From UBA4716 sp002438865 (GTDB lineage: Bacteria; Bacillota; Clostridia; UBA1381): a stretch of 44,578 nucleotides of DNA. Positions within the stretch are counted from its first letter, which is position 1; the number at the start of each line of letters is the position of its first letter. Shown here in pieces: positions 31,508 to 40,345 of the stretch. A program made the position numbers and the translations under genes. Below the pieces are notes generated by a model, which was given only the letters and a program-made list of their open reading frames with translations, had not been told where the DNA came from and did no database searches. The stretch lies in assembly GCA_937907325.1 (NCBI GenBank), contig CALERO010000042.1:1-44578 (forward strand). The letters run 5' to 3'.

Positions 31508-32440
31508 CTACTTTAATCCCTCAAGCGTATTTTCAAGCGAAACTATATCCTCCACATTGAAAATCTTCACATCTCTTGAGATTTTCTTTACAAATCCGCT
31601 CAAAGCCTTGCCGGGGCCTATTTCCACAAAGGTATCAACCCCGTCCACAATCATACGCTTTATAGTATCCTCCCACAAAACGGAATTTGAAACCTGTTTT
31701 ATGAGCAGCGGTTTTATTTCTTCCTTATCCTTTATATAATCTGCCGTCACGTTTGTGATAACGGGTATTTTCATATCGTTTATCGGCACATTTTCAAGCT
31801 CTTTTGCGAGTTTTTCGCCTGCGCCTTTTAAGAGTGCACAGTGGAACGGTGCCGAAACAGCAAGCATAAGTGCACGCTTTGCGCCCTTTTCCTTTGCCAG
31901 TTCACAGCATTTTTCAACAGCCGCCTTATCGCCCGAAACGACTATCTGTCCGGGGCAATTGAAGTTTGCGCCTGAGCATACGCCGTACTCCGACGCCTTT
32001 TCGCAGCATTCCTTTACGTTCTCCGGCGAAAGCGCTATTATAGCCGCCATTGCGCCTTTTCCTACAGGAACCTCCTCCTGCATATATTTACCTCTTTTTC
32101 TCACGAGCCTTACCGCATCGGCAAATTCGAGCGAACCCGATGCAATATGCGCCGTATACTCGCCAAGGCTCAAGCCTGCGGTAACATCGGGCACTATGCC
32201 CTTTTCCTGCATAATGCGGAGCGCCGCCGTACTCATTGTAACAATGGCAGGCTGTGTGTTTTCGGTTATCATAAGCGTTTCGGAGTCCCCGTTCCAGATC
32301 ATATCGCTAATGCTAAATCCAAGAGCCTCGTCAGCCTCTTTAAACGTTTTTGCCGCACATTCAAAATTATCTGCCAGTTCCTTGCCCATACCTATAGCCT
32401 GTGAGCCCTGACCGGAGAATAAAAATGCAAGTTTACCCAT
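31508..32440 (-). CDS. fabD: Malonyl-CoA:ACP transacylase
   Basis: The 310-residue enzyme loads malonyl groups on ACP. The oxyanion-hole GQGSQ is at residues 10-14. The nucleophile S91 lies in GLSLGEYTAH, and the catalytic histidine is in APFHCALL near residue 200. The start is preceded by AAAGGAT. It lies 15 bp after fabK and 13 bp before fabG. Confidence 0.96.
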   Translation of the reverse strand: MGKLAFLFSGQGSQAIGMGKELADNFECAAKTFKEADEALGFSISDMIWNGDSETLMITENTQPAIVTMSTAALRIMQEKGIVPDVTAGLSLGEYTAHIASGSLEFADAVRLVRKRGKYMQEEVPVGKGAMAAIIALSPENVKECCEKASEYGVCSGANFNCPGQIVVSGDKAAVEKCCELAKEKGAKRALMLAVSAPFHCALLKGAGEKLAKELENVPINDMKIPVITNVTADYIKDKEEIKPLLIKQVSNSVLWEDTIKRMIVDGVDTFVEIGPGKALSGFVKKISRDVKIFNVEDIVSLENTLEGLK

Positions 32441-32455
32441 AATCTTTTATCCTTT

Positions 32456-33394
32456 CTACTTAAGCTTAGCTGAAATCCCGTCCGCAACTTCCTGCAGATT
32501 TTCAAAATAGCTTTTTATAATATCTGCGCACGGCTCTATTTTATGAACCATAGCGGCAGACTGTCCTGCCATAAGCGAGCCTGTTTCCGTATCTCCGTCC
32601 TCAAAAGCACGGCGCAGTCCGCCCACTCCGAGTTTTTCTATTTCTTCAACCGGTGCGCCCTCTTTTTCAAGGCGTTCATACTCTCTTGTAAGCTTATTTT
32701 TAAGCGCTCTCACAGGTGCGCCCGTTGAACGTCCCGTTACAACGGCGTCACGCTCACGTGCCTTTAACACCGCCTGTTTGTAATTATCGTGCGCAATACA
32801 CTCGTCTGAACAGATAAATCTCGTTCCGACCTGTATTCCGTCCGCTCCGAGAGCGAACGCTGCCGCCGCACCTCGCTTATCCGCAATACCGCCTGCCGCA
32901 ACGACAGGTATGCTTACTGCGTCCGCAACCTGCGGAACAAGCACCATGGTTGTAAGCTCGCCGATATGTCCGCCGGCTTCCGTACCCTCGGCAATAACCG
33001 CATCTGCGCCGTACTTTTCCATACGTGACGCAAGCGCCGCACTCGGCACTACGGGAAGAATTTTTATTCCTGCCGCTTTGAGCGGTTCAATATATTTTCC
33101 GGGATTGCCTGCACCCGTTGCAACAACGGCAGGCTTTTCCTCAATTATCATATTCATAACGTCCTCCGCAAACGGTGACATAAGCATAACGTTTACACCG
33201 AACGGCTTATCGGTAAGAGTTCTGCATTTTTTTATCTGCTCCCTTACAACATCGGCAGGTGCGCCGCCGGCAGCAATAAGTCCCAGTCCGCCTCCGTTTG
33301 AAACAGCCGCCGCAAGCTCCGCTGTGGCAACCCACGCCATACCTCCCTGAATAATGGGATATTCAATTCCCAACAGTTCGCATAATCTGTTCAT
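32456..33394 (-). CDS. fabK: Enoyl-ACP reductase II (FMN-dependent)
   Basis: The ATG at 33394 with GGAGG upstream gives 312 residues; longer readings to 33490 begin in non-conserved sequence. The TIM-barrel nitronate-monooxygenase/FabK pattern is clear: YPIIQGGMAW, GGGLGLIAAG, the phosphate-binding AEGTEAGGHIGE and GIQVGTRF. It performs the last reduction of the elongation cycle and replaces FabI; no fabI is in the window. The 142-bp gap before it contains a small GTTGCA...TGCAAC stem but no clear promoter. Confidence 0.93.
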   Translation of the reverse strand: MNRLCELLGIEYPIIQGGMAWVATAELAAAVSNGGGLGLIAAGGAPADVVREQIKKCRTLTDKPFGVNVMLMSPFAEDVMNMIIEEKPAVVATGAGNPGKYIEPLKAAGIKILPVVPSAALASRMEKYGADAVIAEGTEAGGHIGELTTMVLVPQVADAVSIPVVAAGGIADKRGAAAAFALGADGIQVGTRFICSDECIAHDNYKQAVLKARERDAVVTGRSTGAPVRALKNKLTREYERLEKEGAPVEEIEKLGVGGLRRAFEDGDTETGSLMAGQSAAMVHKIEPCADIIKSYFENLQEVADGISAKLK

Positions 33395-33536
33395 AGTATT
33401 TCCTCCGTTTCTTGTATAGTGAAGTTTTTTCTTTTTTGCCATGTTGCAAAAATGCAACAAGCAAATTATTTTTTTGACGCACACCGACATTTTTACAATT
33501 AAAATATCGAGATGCGCCGTTTATTTTTCGCAAAAA

Positions 33537-34514
33537 TTATAAGGTTAAAACAGCTCCCGCATATGTCAGTCCTCCTCCGAAGCCGACTAAAACAACTTTG
33601 TCGCCCTTTTTCACTCTGCCGCATTCAACGGCTTCGCAGAGCGCTACAGGGATACAGGAGGCGGAGGTGTTTCCGTACTTATTAAGAGTATAGAAAACTT
33701 TTTCGTCAGTTATACCCATTCTTTTAACTGCGCTTTCCACTATTCTGTAATTCGCCTGATGCGGTACAACAAGTGCTATATCGTCCCATGTAAGTCCCGC
33801 TTTTTCAAGAACACGCTGTGACGAGTCCGCCATTGCCTTGACGGCAAATTTCATTACGGACTGCCCTGCCATCCAGATAGTTTCCTTTCTGTGGCTCACA
33901 CGCTTTTCCGTTTCCTCGGGGTCTTCTTTGTAAGCAAGCATTGTAAGCGTGTCGCCGCCTGTGCCGTCCGCACCCATTTCGCAGGCTATAACACCCGGCT
34001 CATCGGACGCCGTAAGCACCGCCGCCCCGGAGGCATCGCCGAACAACACACAGGTTGCTCTGTCTTTATAATCGGTCGCTTTGCTTAAAACATCAGCCGC
34101 AACCAAAAGTATATTTTTATATGTTCCCGTTTCAATAAACTGTTTTGCAATCATAAGTCCGGCAACAAATCCCGAACAAGCGGTATTGAAATCAAACGCC
34201 GCCGCATTTACCGCACCGATATTTTTCTGCACAACGCACGAACAGGACGGTGTGAAATAGTCCGGAGTTACGGTTGCAAGCATTATAAGGTCAATATCCT
34301 CCGCAGACATTTTGGCATTCTCAAGCGCATTCTGCGCCGCTTTTGTTGCCATATCCGTTGTGAACTCGTTATCCGCACTTATGCGCCTTTCCTCAATACC
34401 GGTACGGCGAACTATCCACTCGTTGCTCGTGTCCACAATGCTTTCCATATATGCGTTATCGTATATTTTCTCGGGCAGATATTTGCCCAATCCCGCAATT
34501 TTTACATATGTCAT
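33537..34514 (-). CDS. fabH: 3-oxoacyl-ACP synthase III
   Basis: The 325-residue initiating condensing enzyme joins acetyl-CoA (or a branched primer) to malonyl-ACP. The nucleophile C113 is in NTACSGF, the histidine in VPHQANYRI (near 250) and the asparagine in YGNTSAS (near 280). The start overlaps the plsX stop by four bases, so the two are coupled. Confidence 0.96.
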   Translation of the reverse strand: MTYVKIAGLGKYLPEKIYDNAYMESIVDTSNEWIVRRTGIEERRISADNEFTTDMATKAAQNALENAKMSAEDIDLIMLATVTPDYFTPSCSCVVQKNIGAVNAAAFDFNTACSGFVAGLMIAKQFIETGTYKNILLVAADVLSKATDYKDRATCVLFGDASGAAVLTASDEPGVIACEMGADGTGGDTLTMLAYKEDPEETEKRVSHRKETIWMAGQSVMKFAVKAMADSSQRVLEKAGLTWDDIALVVPHQANYRIVESAVKRMGITDEKVFYTLNKYGNTSASCIPVALCEAVECGRVKKGDKVVLVGFGGGLTYAGAVLTL

Positions 34515-35515
34515 CTGCTTTGTTCCTCCCGTTCTTTCAGATACATTGATATTTCCTCATTAACGTTTGCCTCAACATATTTTTTCGTCTGCTCTATCGC
34601 CTTAAATGCGGTAAAAGTATCGGATGAACCGTGGCTCTTTATAATCGGGCGCTTTATTCCCAAAAGCGGAGCGCCGCCGTATTCACGATAATCCATTGAT
34701 TTTTTGAAATCGTTTATTCCGCTGCGCACAAACAATGCGCCGACAGCGGTTATGAAATTCTTTTTGAAAATACTCTTGAGCCTGCTGCCCACAACGTGAC
34801 CCATTCCCTCGATAGTCTTTAAAATCACGTTTCCGACAAAGCCGTCGGTTGTTATGACGTCGGCGTTTCCTTCCATTATATCTCTGCCCTCTATGTTGCC
34901 GATAAAGTTAATCTTTTCGTTTTCGAGCAGTTTGTACGCCTCTTTTGTCAGCGTATCGCCCTTGCCCTCTTCCTCGCCGTTTGAAACAAGTCCGATTTTG
35001 GGAGAGTTTATTCCGACAACGTTTTTCATATATATATGACCCATAACCGCAAACTGGACAAGGTTTTCCGGTCTGCAATTTGTGTTTGCACCGGCGTCTA
35101 TAAGCATTTTGGGGCCCTTAGCCGTAGGCAGAAGTGTTGCGAGAGCCGGGCGCAATATGCCCTTTAAACGTCCCACAATCAGCAGTCCCGACGCAAGAAT
35201 TGCTCCCGTATTTCCCATTGAAAGCAGTGCGTCGCCCTCGCCGTTTTTGAGCATATTGGCGGCAACGACTATTGATGCGTTTTTCTTGCTTCTTACCGCC
35301 TTTGCCGGTTCCTCGTGATTTGTTATCACCTCATCGGCATTTACTATTGTCACATTCGTGCCGTGATAGTCATACTTTTCGGCTTCTTTTCGTATAACGT
35401 CCTCTTTTCCGACCAGAACAACCTCTATCCCAAGCTGTTTTGCCGCTTTGATACCCGCCTCGACAGGCACCTGCGGTGCGTTGTCACCGCCCATAGCGTC
35501 AATTATGATTTTCAT
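34511..35515 (-). CDS. plsX: Phosphate acyltransferase PlsX
   Basis: The ATG at 35515 has CGGAGGCGG upstream and yields 334 residues starting MKIIIDAMGGDNAP, the family's hallmark beginning. Other conserved stretches are SMGNTGAILASG, TDGFVGNV and YGGAPLLGI. It makes acyl-phosphate from acyl-ACP, linking fatty-acid and phospholipid synthesis. It follows fapR by 16 bp and overlaps fabH by four bases, the usual Firmicutes order. Confidence 0.96.
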   Translation of the reverse strand: MKIIIDAMGGDNAPQVPVEAGIKAAKQLGIEVVLVGKEDVIRKEAEKYDYHGTNVTIVNADEVITNHEEPAKAVRSKKNASIVVAANMLKNGEGDALLSMGNTGAILASGLLIVGRLKGILRPALATLLPTAKGPKMLIDAGANTNCRPENLVQFAVMGHIYMKNVVGINSPKIGLVSNGEEEGKGDTLTKEAYKLLENEKINFIGNIEGRDIMEGNADVITTDGFVGNVILKTIEGMGHVVGSRLKSIFKKNFITAVGALFVRSGINDFKKSMDYREYGGAPLLGIKRPIIKSHGSSDTFTAFKAIEQTKKYVEANVNEEISMYLKEREEQSR

Positions 35516-35531
35516 TTGTTTCCGCCTCCGA

Positions 35532-36095
35532 TTATTCGCTGTCAATAACAGCCAGACTGAATTTACCTCTGAAAACCTCATTCAGATTCGCTTTTATAAA
35601 TACATGTACAAGATATTCCCTCTCACGTACACGCACCACCTCCGACCTTGCCACGAGCCGCTCGCCCGAAAGAACTTCCTTGATGTATTTCACGTTTGCA
35701 ACCTTTACAAGCGCCGATTTTGCCTTTATAACGTGCAGTGCAAGATTTTCCGCCAATGCATATATGCACTGACTGCGCACGATATTTGTATTTTCAAAAA
35801 GCATTGAGTCGTCCGTTTCAAGAACGGATATTCCGTTATGAAACGGGTCAATATCCAAAAGCTCGCCCTCATTGCTCTGACTGTTCATTTCGCCCCGTGC
35901 CATATCCCTTATGCGCTCTCTGTACTCCGCAATTCCCAATTCGGCACGGTCAAAGCGTATGGTTGATATGCTCACATGGCAGGCTTTTGCCAAATCCTCA
36001 TCTTTCAGAAACGGGTTTTTGTGTATCTCTTTTATCAAGTAAGCGTGGCGGTCTTTTTTCAGCGTTTTCCCCACACAGATACCCCCTTTTGACAA
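35532..36095 (-). CDS. fapR: FapR, malonyl-CoA-responsive repressor of lipid synthesis
   Basis: The 187-residue protein has an N-terminal DeoR-like helix-turn-helix (about 18-60, LKDEDLAKACHVSISTIRFDR) joined by a linker helix to a C-terminal hotdog domain (about 95-187) that binds malonyl-CoA in known FapR. It heads the fatty-acid operon, and a textbook FapR box precedes it, so autoregulation of the whole run is expected. The ATG may also be placed a few codons later; AGGGGG-type purines lie just upstream. Confidence 0.93.
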   Translation of the reverse strand: MSKGGICVGKTLKKDRHAYLIKEIHKNPFLKDEDLAKACHVSISTIRFDRAELGIAEYRERIRDMARGEMNSQSNEGELLDIDPFHNGISVLETDDSMLFENTNIVRSQCIYALAENLALHVIKAKSALVKVANVKYIKEVLSGERLVARSEVVRVREREYLVHVFIKANLNEVFRGKFSLAVIDSE

Positions 36096-36108
36096 TTTAT
36101 CAACAATT

Positions 36109-36165
36109 ATTAGTATCAGGTACTAATTCTTAAATGATTATATATCATTGTCATCTGATATTCAA
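36109..36165 (-). promoter_or_regulatory. Sigma-A promoter with FapR operator
   Basis: On the minus strand TTGAAT (complement of 36160-36165), 17 bp, TATAAT (complement of 36137-36142). Directly downstream at 36109-36127 lies ATTAGTACCTGATACTAAT, which matches the known FapR box with arms TTAGTA/TACTAA. Binding there would block transcription of fapR and the genes behind it. Confidence 0.93.
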
Positions 36166-36218
36166 GCGTTTTTTATATTTGTTATAATTGAGAAATTTTG
36201 CCGTAATAATTTTGTAAT

Positions 36219-36253
36219 AAATAAGGCTGTTACTTATTGTAACAGCCTTATTT
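36219..36253. terminator. Bidirectional terminator between fapR promoter and nifU
   Basis: Perfect 15-bp arms (36219-36233 and 36239-36253) with a 5-bp loop and A/T tracts on both sides. It touches the nifU stop codon. Confidence 0.9.
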
Positions 36254-36682
36254 TTAATGCTCCTTATGGCACTCAGCACAATTAAAATTGCACTTTGCCT
36301 TTGTATTAAGCTTTATTCCTGTTCTCTTGCTGTAGTCCTCAAGCGCAGACTGTATAGCCTGTTCCGCAAGCACCGAGCAGTGTATTTTTTCGGGGGGAAG
36401 TCCGTCAAGCGCTTCCATAACGGCTTTATTTGTAAGCTCCAGAGCCTCGTCAACCGTTTTTCCCTTAACCATTTCGGTTGCCATTGAGCTTGTGGCTATC
36501 GCCGCACCGCAGCCGAATGTTTTGAATTTTACGTCTTTTATGATATTATCCTCTATCTTCATATAGATTTTCATAATATCGCCGCAAACTGCGTTTCCTA
36601 CCTCGCCTACCGCATTTGCGTCCTCTATTTCTCCAACATTTCTCGGGTTTGAGAAATGATCCATAACTTTTTCACTGTACAT
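36254..36682 (-). CDS. nifU: Iron-sulfur scaffold protein, NifU/IscU type
   Basis: Starting at the ATG at 36682 gives 142 residues beginning MYSEKVMDHFSNPRNVGE; AAAGGA lies 12 bases upstream. The three scaffold cysteines are C33 (GNAVCGD), C58 (TFGCGAA) and C102 (KIHCSVLA). A short extra C-terminal cluster CNFNCAECH (C131, C135, C138) follows, a common feature of Clostridial homologues. It receives sulfur from NifS, whose gene ends 39 bp upstream, and builds Fe-S clusters for transfer. Confidence 0.94.
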   Translation of the reverse strand: MYSEKVMDHFSNPRNVGEIEDANAVGEVGNAVCGDIMKIYMKIEDNIIKDVKFKTFGCGAAIATSSMATEMVKGKTVDEALELTNKAVMEALDGLPPEKIHCSVLAEQAIQSALEDYSKRTGIKLNTKAKCNFNCAECHKEH

Positions 36683-36721
36683 AACTGTAATCATTCCTTT
36701 CCGTGCCGTCGGCACATAGCT

Positions 36722-37912
36722 TTATTTGCCTGCTTTTAAAACTTCCTCATACAAAGGCGACATATCTCTTAATCTCTGTATTATTTTCGGCAGAACTTCA
36801 AGCACATAATCCACTTCCTCGTCCGTGGTATCCTCGCTTAAGCTCATTCTTACCGAGCCGTGCGCTATTTCAGCCGGAAGTCCGATTGCGAGCAGAACAT
36901 GCGACGGGTCAAGCGAGCCCGATGCGCAGGCGCTTCCGCTCGATGCGGCTATGCCGTACATATTTAAAAGCATCAGTATTGATTCGCCCTCTACATATTT
37001 GAATGAAAAGTTTACGTTATTGCAAAGTCTGTTTTCGTTTTTCGGTCCGTTAAGTGTGCAGTAAGGGATATTTTCTTCTATTCCCTTTATCAGTCTGTCA
37101 CGCTTTTCGGTCATTTTCTTAACGTTTTCGTCAAGGTTGTCCGTTGCAATCTCAAGCGCCTTCGCAAGACCTGCTATACCTGCAAGATTTTCCGTTGCGG
37201 CACGCTTTCCACGTTCCTGTCCTCCGCCGTGAATAAGATTGTCTATTTTTACGCCGTTTCTTATATACAGCGCTCCCACGCCCTTGGGGCCGTGGAATTT
37301 ATGTGCCGAAAGCGACAGCATATCAACTCCCAAATCCTGCACGTTTATGGGCATATGTCCGATTGCCTGAACGGCGTCCGTGTGGAAAATTACTTTATGC
37401 TTTCTCGCCACTTCCGCTATTTCCTTTATCGGCTCTATCGTGCCTATTTCGTTATTCGCCGTCATAACGCTGATAAGGATAGTATCCTCGGTTATTGCGT
37501 CCTCCACGTCTTTCGGATTTACAAGTCCCTCCGAATCAACATCAAGGTAAGTAACCTTAAAGCCGTGCTTTTCAAGATATGCACACGTATTTAAAATTGC
37601 GTGATGCTCTATTTTGCTCGTTATGATATGATTGCCCTTGCTCCGATATGCCGATGCAATTCCTTTTATTGCCCAGTTATCAGCCTCACAGCCCGAGCCT
37701 GTAAAATATATTTCGTTCGGCTTTGCTGCGCCGAGTCTTTTTGCAATATTCGCACGCATCTTGTCCAATTCCGTAATTGCCTTAATGCCCGTATCGTAAA
37801 ACTTCGACGACGCATTGCCCCATATTTCCGTAAAATACGGAAGCATTGCCTCCACAACCTCCGGCTTGGCGGCAGTTGTGGCGTTGTTATCCATATAAAC
37901 CGACTTGTTCAT
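36722..37912 (-). CDS. nifS: Cysteine desulfurase NifS
   Basis: The 396-residue PLP enzyme releases sulfur from cysteine for cluster assembly. The PLP lysine is K205 in LSAHKFHG, and the catalytic cysteine is C329 in SSGSACASGS, with the long flexible loop of group I enzymes. The beginning MDNNATT is typical. It is the first gene of a nifS-nifU unit and has a consensus promoter. Confidence 0.96.
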   Translation of the reverse strand: MNKSVYMDNNATTAAKPEVVEAMLPYFTEIWGNASSKFYDTGIKAITELDKMRANIAKRLGAAKPNEIYFTGSGCEADNWAIKGIASAYRSKGNHIITSKIEHHAILNTCAYLEKHGFKVTYLDVDSEGLVNPKDVEDAITEDTILISVMTANNEIGTIEPIKEIAEVARKHKVIFHTDAVQAIGHMPINVQDLGVDMLSLSAHKFHGPKGVGALYIRNGVKIDNLIHGGGQERGKRAATENLAGIAGLAKALEIATDNLDENVKKMTEKRDRLIKGIEENIPYCTLNGPKNENRLCNNVNFSFKYVEGESILMLLNMYGIAASSGSACASGSLDPSHVLLAIGLPAEIAHGSVRMSLSEDTTDEEVDYVLEVLPKIIQRLRDMSPLYEEVLKAGK

Positions 37913-37936
37913 TTTGCCATCTCCCGAATATTATTT

Positions 37937-37999
37937 ACATATGAACAAACATTCATATGTCATCAATACTATTGTACTTTAATTTGCTCTTTTTGTCAA
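37937..37999 (-). promoter_or_regulatory. nifS promoter with downstream palindrome
   Basis: Minus strand TTGACA (complement of 37994-37999), 17 bp, TACAAT (complement of 37971-37976). The inverted repeat ACATATGAA/TTCATATGT (37937-37945 and 37952-37960) lies in the early transcribed region and may be an operator. The regulator is unknown; no iscR-like gene is in the window. Confidence 0.7.
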
Positions 38000-38072
38000 T
38001 AGTTTTTAACAATTTAATTATATACTATACATTTTAAAAAAAATAGTGTATAATAACCGTGAGGTGAGAAGC

Positions 38073-39224
38073 TTGAAAGTGAGCGCAATAATAGCGGAAT
38101 ACAATCCGTTTCACAACGGACATAAATATATGATAGAAAAAGTAAAAGAACACTCGGACGCCGCAGTTGTTATTATGAGCGGCAGTTTTGTTCAGCGTGG
38201 CGACGCCGCTGTGACGGACAAATGGTCAAGAGCCATGGCGGCGCTTTCAAACGGTGCCGACCTCGTTATAGAACTGCCCGTCACATATGCCCTAAACACC
38301 GCACAGCGGTTTGCGCACGGCGGTGTATATATTGCCGAGGCAATTTGTGCGGACGAGCTTTGTTTCGGCTCGGAAAGCGGTGATGTACAATCGCTCATAA
38401 ATGCCGCCGATATGATAATCAACGAGCCTGTTGATGTATCGGAAAAGATAAAAGGATATGTTTCGGAGGGTATGAATTATCCGTCTGCACGAAAGCTTGC
38501 ATACGAAGGATTAATCGGCGCAGACATTTTAACAATGCCCAACAATATACTTGCACTTGAATATATCTGCGCAATCAAGCGGCTTGACAGTTCAATCGCA
38601 TCACGTGCAATAAAGCGCCGTGCCGTCGGGCATAACGATATGACCGTTACGGCAGACACGGCAAGCGCCTCCGCCATAAGAAGCAGAATTTTTGACGGCG
38701 GCGACATTTCGGCTTTTGTACCTTACAATGCGGACGAAATTGCAAATCCGTATTCCCTCTCACGCCTTGACAATGCGGTGATTTACAAACTGCGCTGTCA
38801 AAGCGCCGAAAAGCTTTCACAGATAAATGACGTGAGCGAAGGACTGGAAAACCGCATTATAAAAATGAGTATGGGGAGCGCATCGATAAACGAGCTTGCG
38901 GAAAAGATAAAGACAAAGCGGTACACACGCACACGCATAAACAGGATACTTTTGTCCTCTTATCTCGGTCTTACAAAAGAATTGTGCACAATAAATCCGC
39001 CGTATATCCGCATTCTGGGGATGAACGGAACAGGCATAAAAATACTCGGCAATATCAAAAAAAGCTGCAAGCTCCCAATTATAACAAAAGCGGCAAATTA
39101 CACCAAAGACGATCCCGTATTCCGTGCCGAACTGCGTGCTACAGAAGCATTTTCGCTTTGTGCGCCGAAAGCTTGTATGCGTATGGGCGGTGCGGACTTT
39201 AAAAATTCACCGATTGTCCTATAA
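38073..39224 (+). CDS. tmcAL: tRNA(Met) cytidine acetate ligase
   Basis: A TTG at 38073 with GAGGTGAG upstream gives 383 residues beginning LKVSAIIAEYNPFHNGH. The HxGH-type nucleotidyltransferase motif is HNGH, followed by IMSGSFVQRGDAAVTDKWSR, diagnostic of the TmcAL/YlbM family. The enzyme activates acetate with ATP and acetylates the wobble cytidine of elongator tRNA-Met. It is divergent from nifS and probably monocistronic. A TATAAT at 38049-38054 is a candidate -10 box without a good -35. Confidence 0.92.
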   Translation: MKVSAIIAEYNPFHNGHKYMIEKVKEHSDAAVVIMSGSFVQRGDAAVTDKWSRAMAALSNGADLVIELPVTYALNTAQRFAHGGVYIAEAICADELCFGSESGDVQSLINAADMIINEPVDVSEKIKGYVSEGMNYPSARKLAYEGLIGADILTMPNNILALEYICAIKRLDSSIASRAIKRRAVGHNDMTVTADTASASAIRSRIFDGGDISAFVPYNADEIANPYSLSRLDNAVIYKLRCQSAEKLSQINDVSEGLENRIIKMSMGSASINELAEKIKTKRYTRTRINRILLSSYLGLTKELCTINPPYIRILGMNGTGIKILGNIKKSCKLPIITKAANYTKDDPVFRAELRATEAFSLCAPKACMRMGGADFKNSPIVL

Positions 39225-39278
39225 ATAATATGACAGGCACTTCTTGTATTATGCCGCATAACATATAGAGAGGTGTTT

Positions 39279-39380
39279 AACGCAGAAATGCACTGCGCAT
39301 CTCACCTTCTTTCGCAGTTCGGAGTATACACATACGCCGTCACCGCTCAAGAAGGTAATCTGCTTGTGCCTTTCTGCGTT
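39279..39380 (+). repeat. MITE-like inverted-repeat unit upstream of sigK
   Basis: The ends AACGCAGAAATGCAC (39279-39293) and GTGCCTTTCTGCGTT (39366-39380) pair over 15 bp with one mismatch. The interior shares a 22-bp word with 29031-29052. It encodes no protein and occupies most of the tmcAL-sigK gap, 40 bp before the sigK start. Confidence 0.7.
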
Positions 39381-39420
39381 ATTATTTGTGTTGTTGCATA
39401 GCAACAGATTGGAGATCGGT

Positions 39421-40116
39421 ATGTTTTTGGGGAATTTTATTTTTGAATGGATACAGACAGTTCTTGTGCTGGCAGGATACATAAGCGGAAATGCGGCGTT
39501 TCCCGAGGCGCTTTCGCCCGAGGAGGAAAAGAAGTACATAGACCGATATATGGCGGGAGATATGCAGGCAAAAAACATACTTATCGAGCATAATCTGCGG
39601 CTTGTTGCGCACATTGCAAAAAAATACACTGATGAGCGCAACTGTGAGGATTTAATATCAATAGGTACAATAGGACTGATAAAAGGAATTAACACTTTTG
39701 ACCCGTCAAAGGCAAAAAAATTAAGCACATACATCGCACGCTGTGCCGAAAACGAGGTGCTTATGTATCTGCGTTCGTCAAAAAAATACGCAAACGAAAT
39801 ATCTATGGAGGAAGGCATAGGCACGGACAAGGAGGGTAACTCAATGACGCTTTCCGACGTTCTCACCGCAGACAGTGCGGACGTTGCCGATACGATATTT
39901 CAAAAACTTGAAACAAAAAAGCTGTACAATGCAATGAAAAAAGTTCTCACGCCAGATGAATTTAATATAATTTGCAGCCGGTACGGACTTAACAACACAA
40001 AACGGCTTACTCAGCGTGAAATAGCGTCACAGCTCGGAATAAGCCGCAGTTATATAAGCAGAATTGAAAAGCGCTGTATAAAAAAGCTTTCGGAGGAGCT
40101 GAACGAAAACAAATAA
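39421..40116 (+). CDS. sigK: Sporulation sigma factor SigK
   Basis: The ATG at 39421 with GGAGATCGG upstream gives 231 residues. A hydrophobic N-terminal pro-sequence (about 1-20) is followed by FPEALSPEEEKKYIDRYMAGD, the start of mature SigK. Region 2 (NLRLVAHIAKKYTD...DLISIGTIGLIKGI) and region 4 (LTQREIASQLGISRSYISRIEKR) are complete. It directs late mother-cell genes during sporulation. The gene is not interrupted by a skin-type element. A repeat unit lies directly before and another directly after it. Confidence 0.93.
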   Translation: MFLGNFIFEWIQTVLVLAGYISGNAAFPEALSPEEEKKYIDRYMAGDMQAKNILIEHNLRLVAHIAKKYTDERNCEDLISIGTIGLIKGINTFDPSKAKKLSTYIARCAENEVLMYLRSSKKYANEISMEEGIGTDKEGNSMTLSDVLTADSADVADTIFQKLETKKLYNAMKKVLTPDEFNIICSRYGLNNTKRLTQREIASQLGISRSYISRIEKRCIKKLSEELNENK

Positions 40117-40123
40117 AGCAAAT

Positions 40124-40205
40124 ACCGGTAGGTCGATGCCCTCATCGACCCGAAATACTGTCACGTGCATTATACGTTTCGGCAGGAACAACCCCTGCCC
40201 TACGG
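40124..40205 (-). repeat. Dispersed intergenic repeat, copy 2
   Basis: Reverse-orientation copy of 28692-28779 with the same two palindromic end blocks and a different middle. It starts 8 bp after the sigK stop. Confidence 0.8.
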
Positions 40206-40312
40206 TATGCTGTTGCATAATCCACATTTGGTGATACCACAAAACGCCATCACGATACAATTTTACATTTGTCAGGTTATCCGCACCATACCGAGAGTTC
40301 TTATAGGATTTG

Positions 40313-40345
40313 AGGGGCGATGAAAAACATCGTCCCCCTATTTTT
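40313..40345. terminator. Stem-loop between convergent sigK and mscS genes
   Basis: GGGGCGATG (40314-40322) pairs with CATCGTCCCC (40328-40337) with one G-T pair, followed by TATTTTT on the plus strand. It would end the sigK transcript and touches the stop of the convergent channel gene. Confidence 0.75.
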
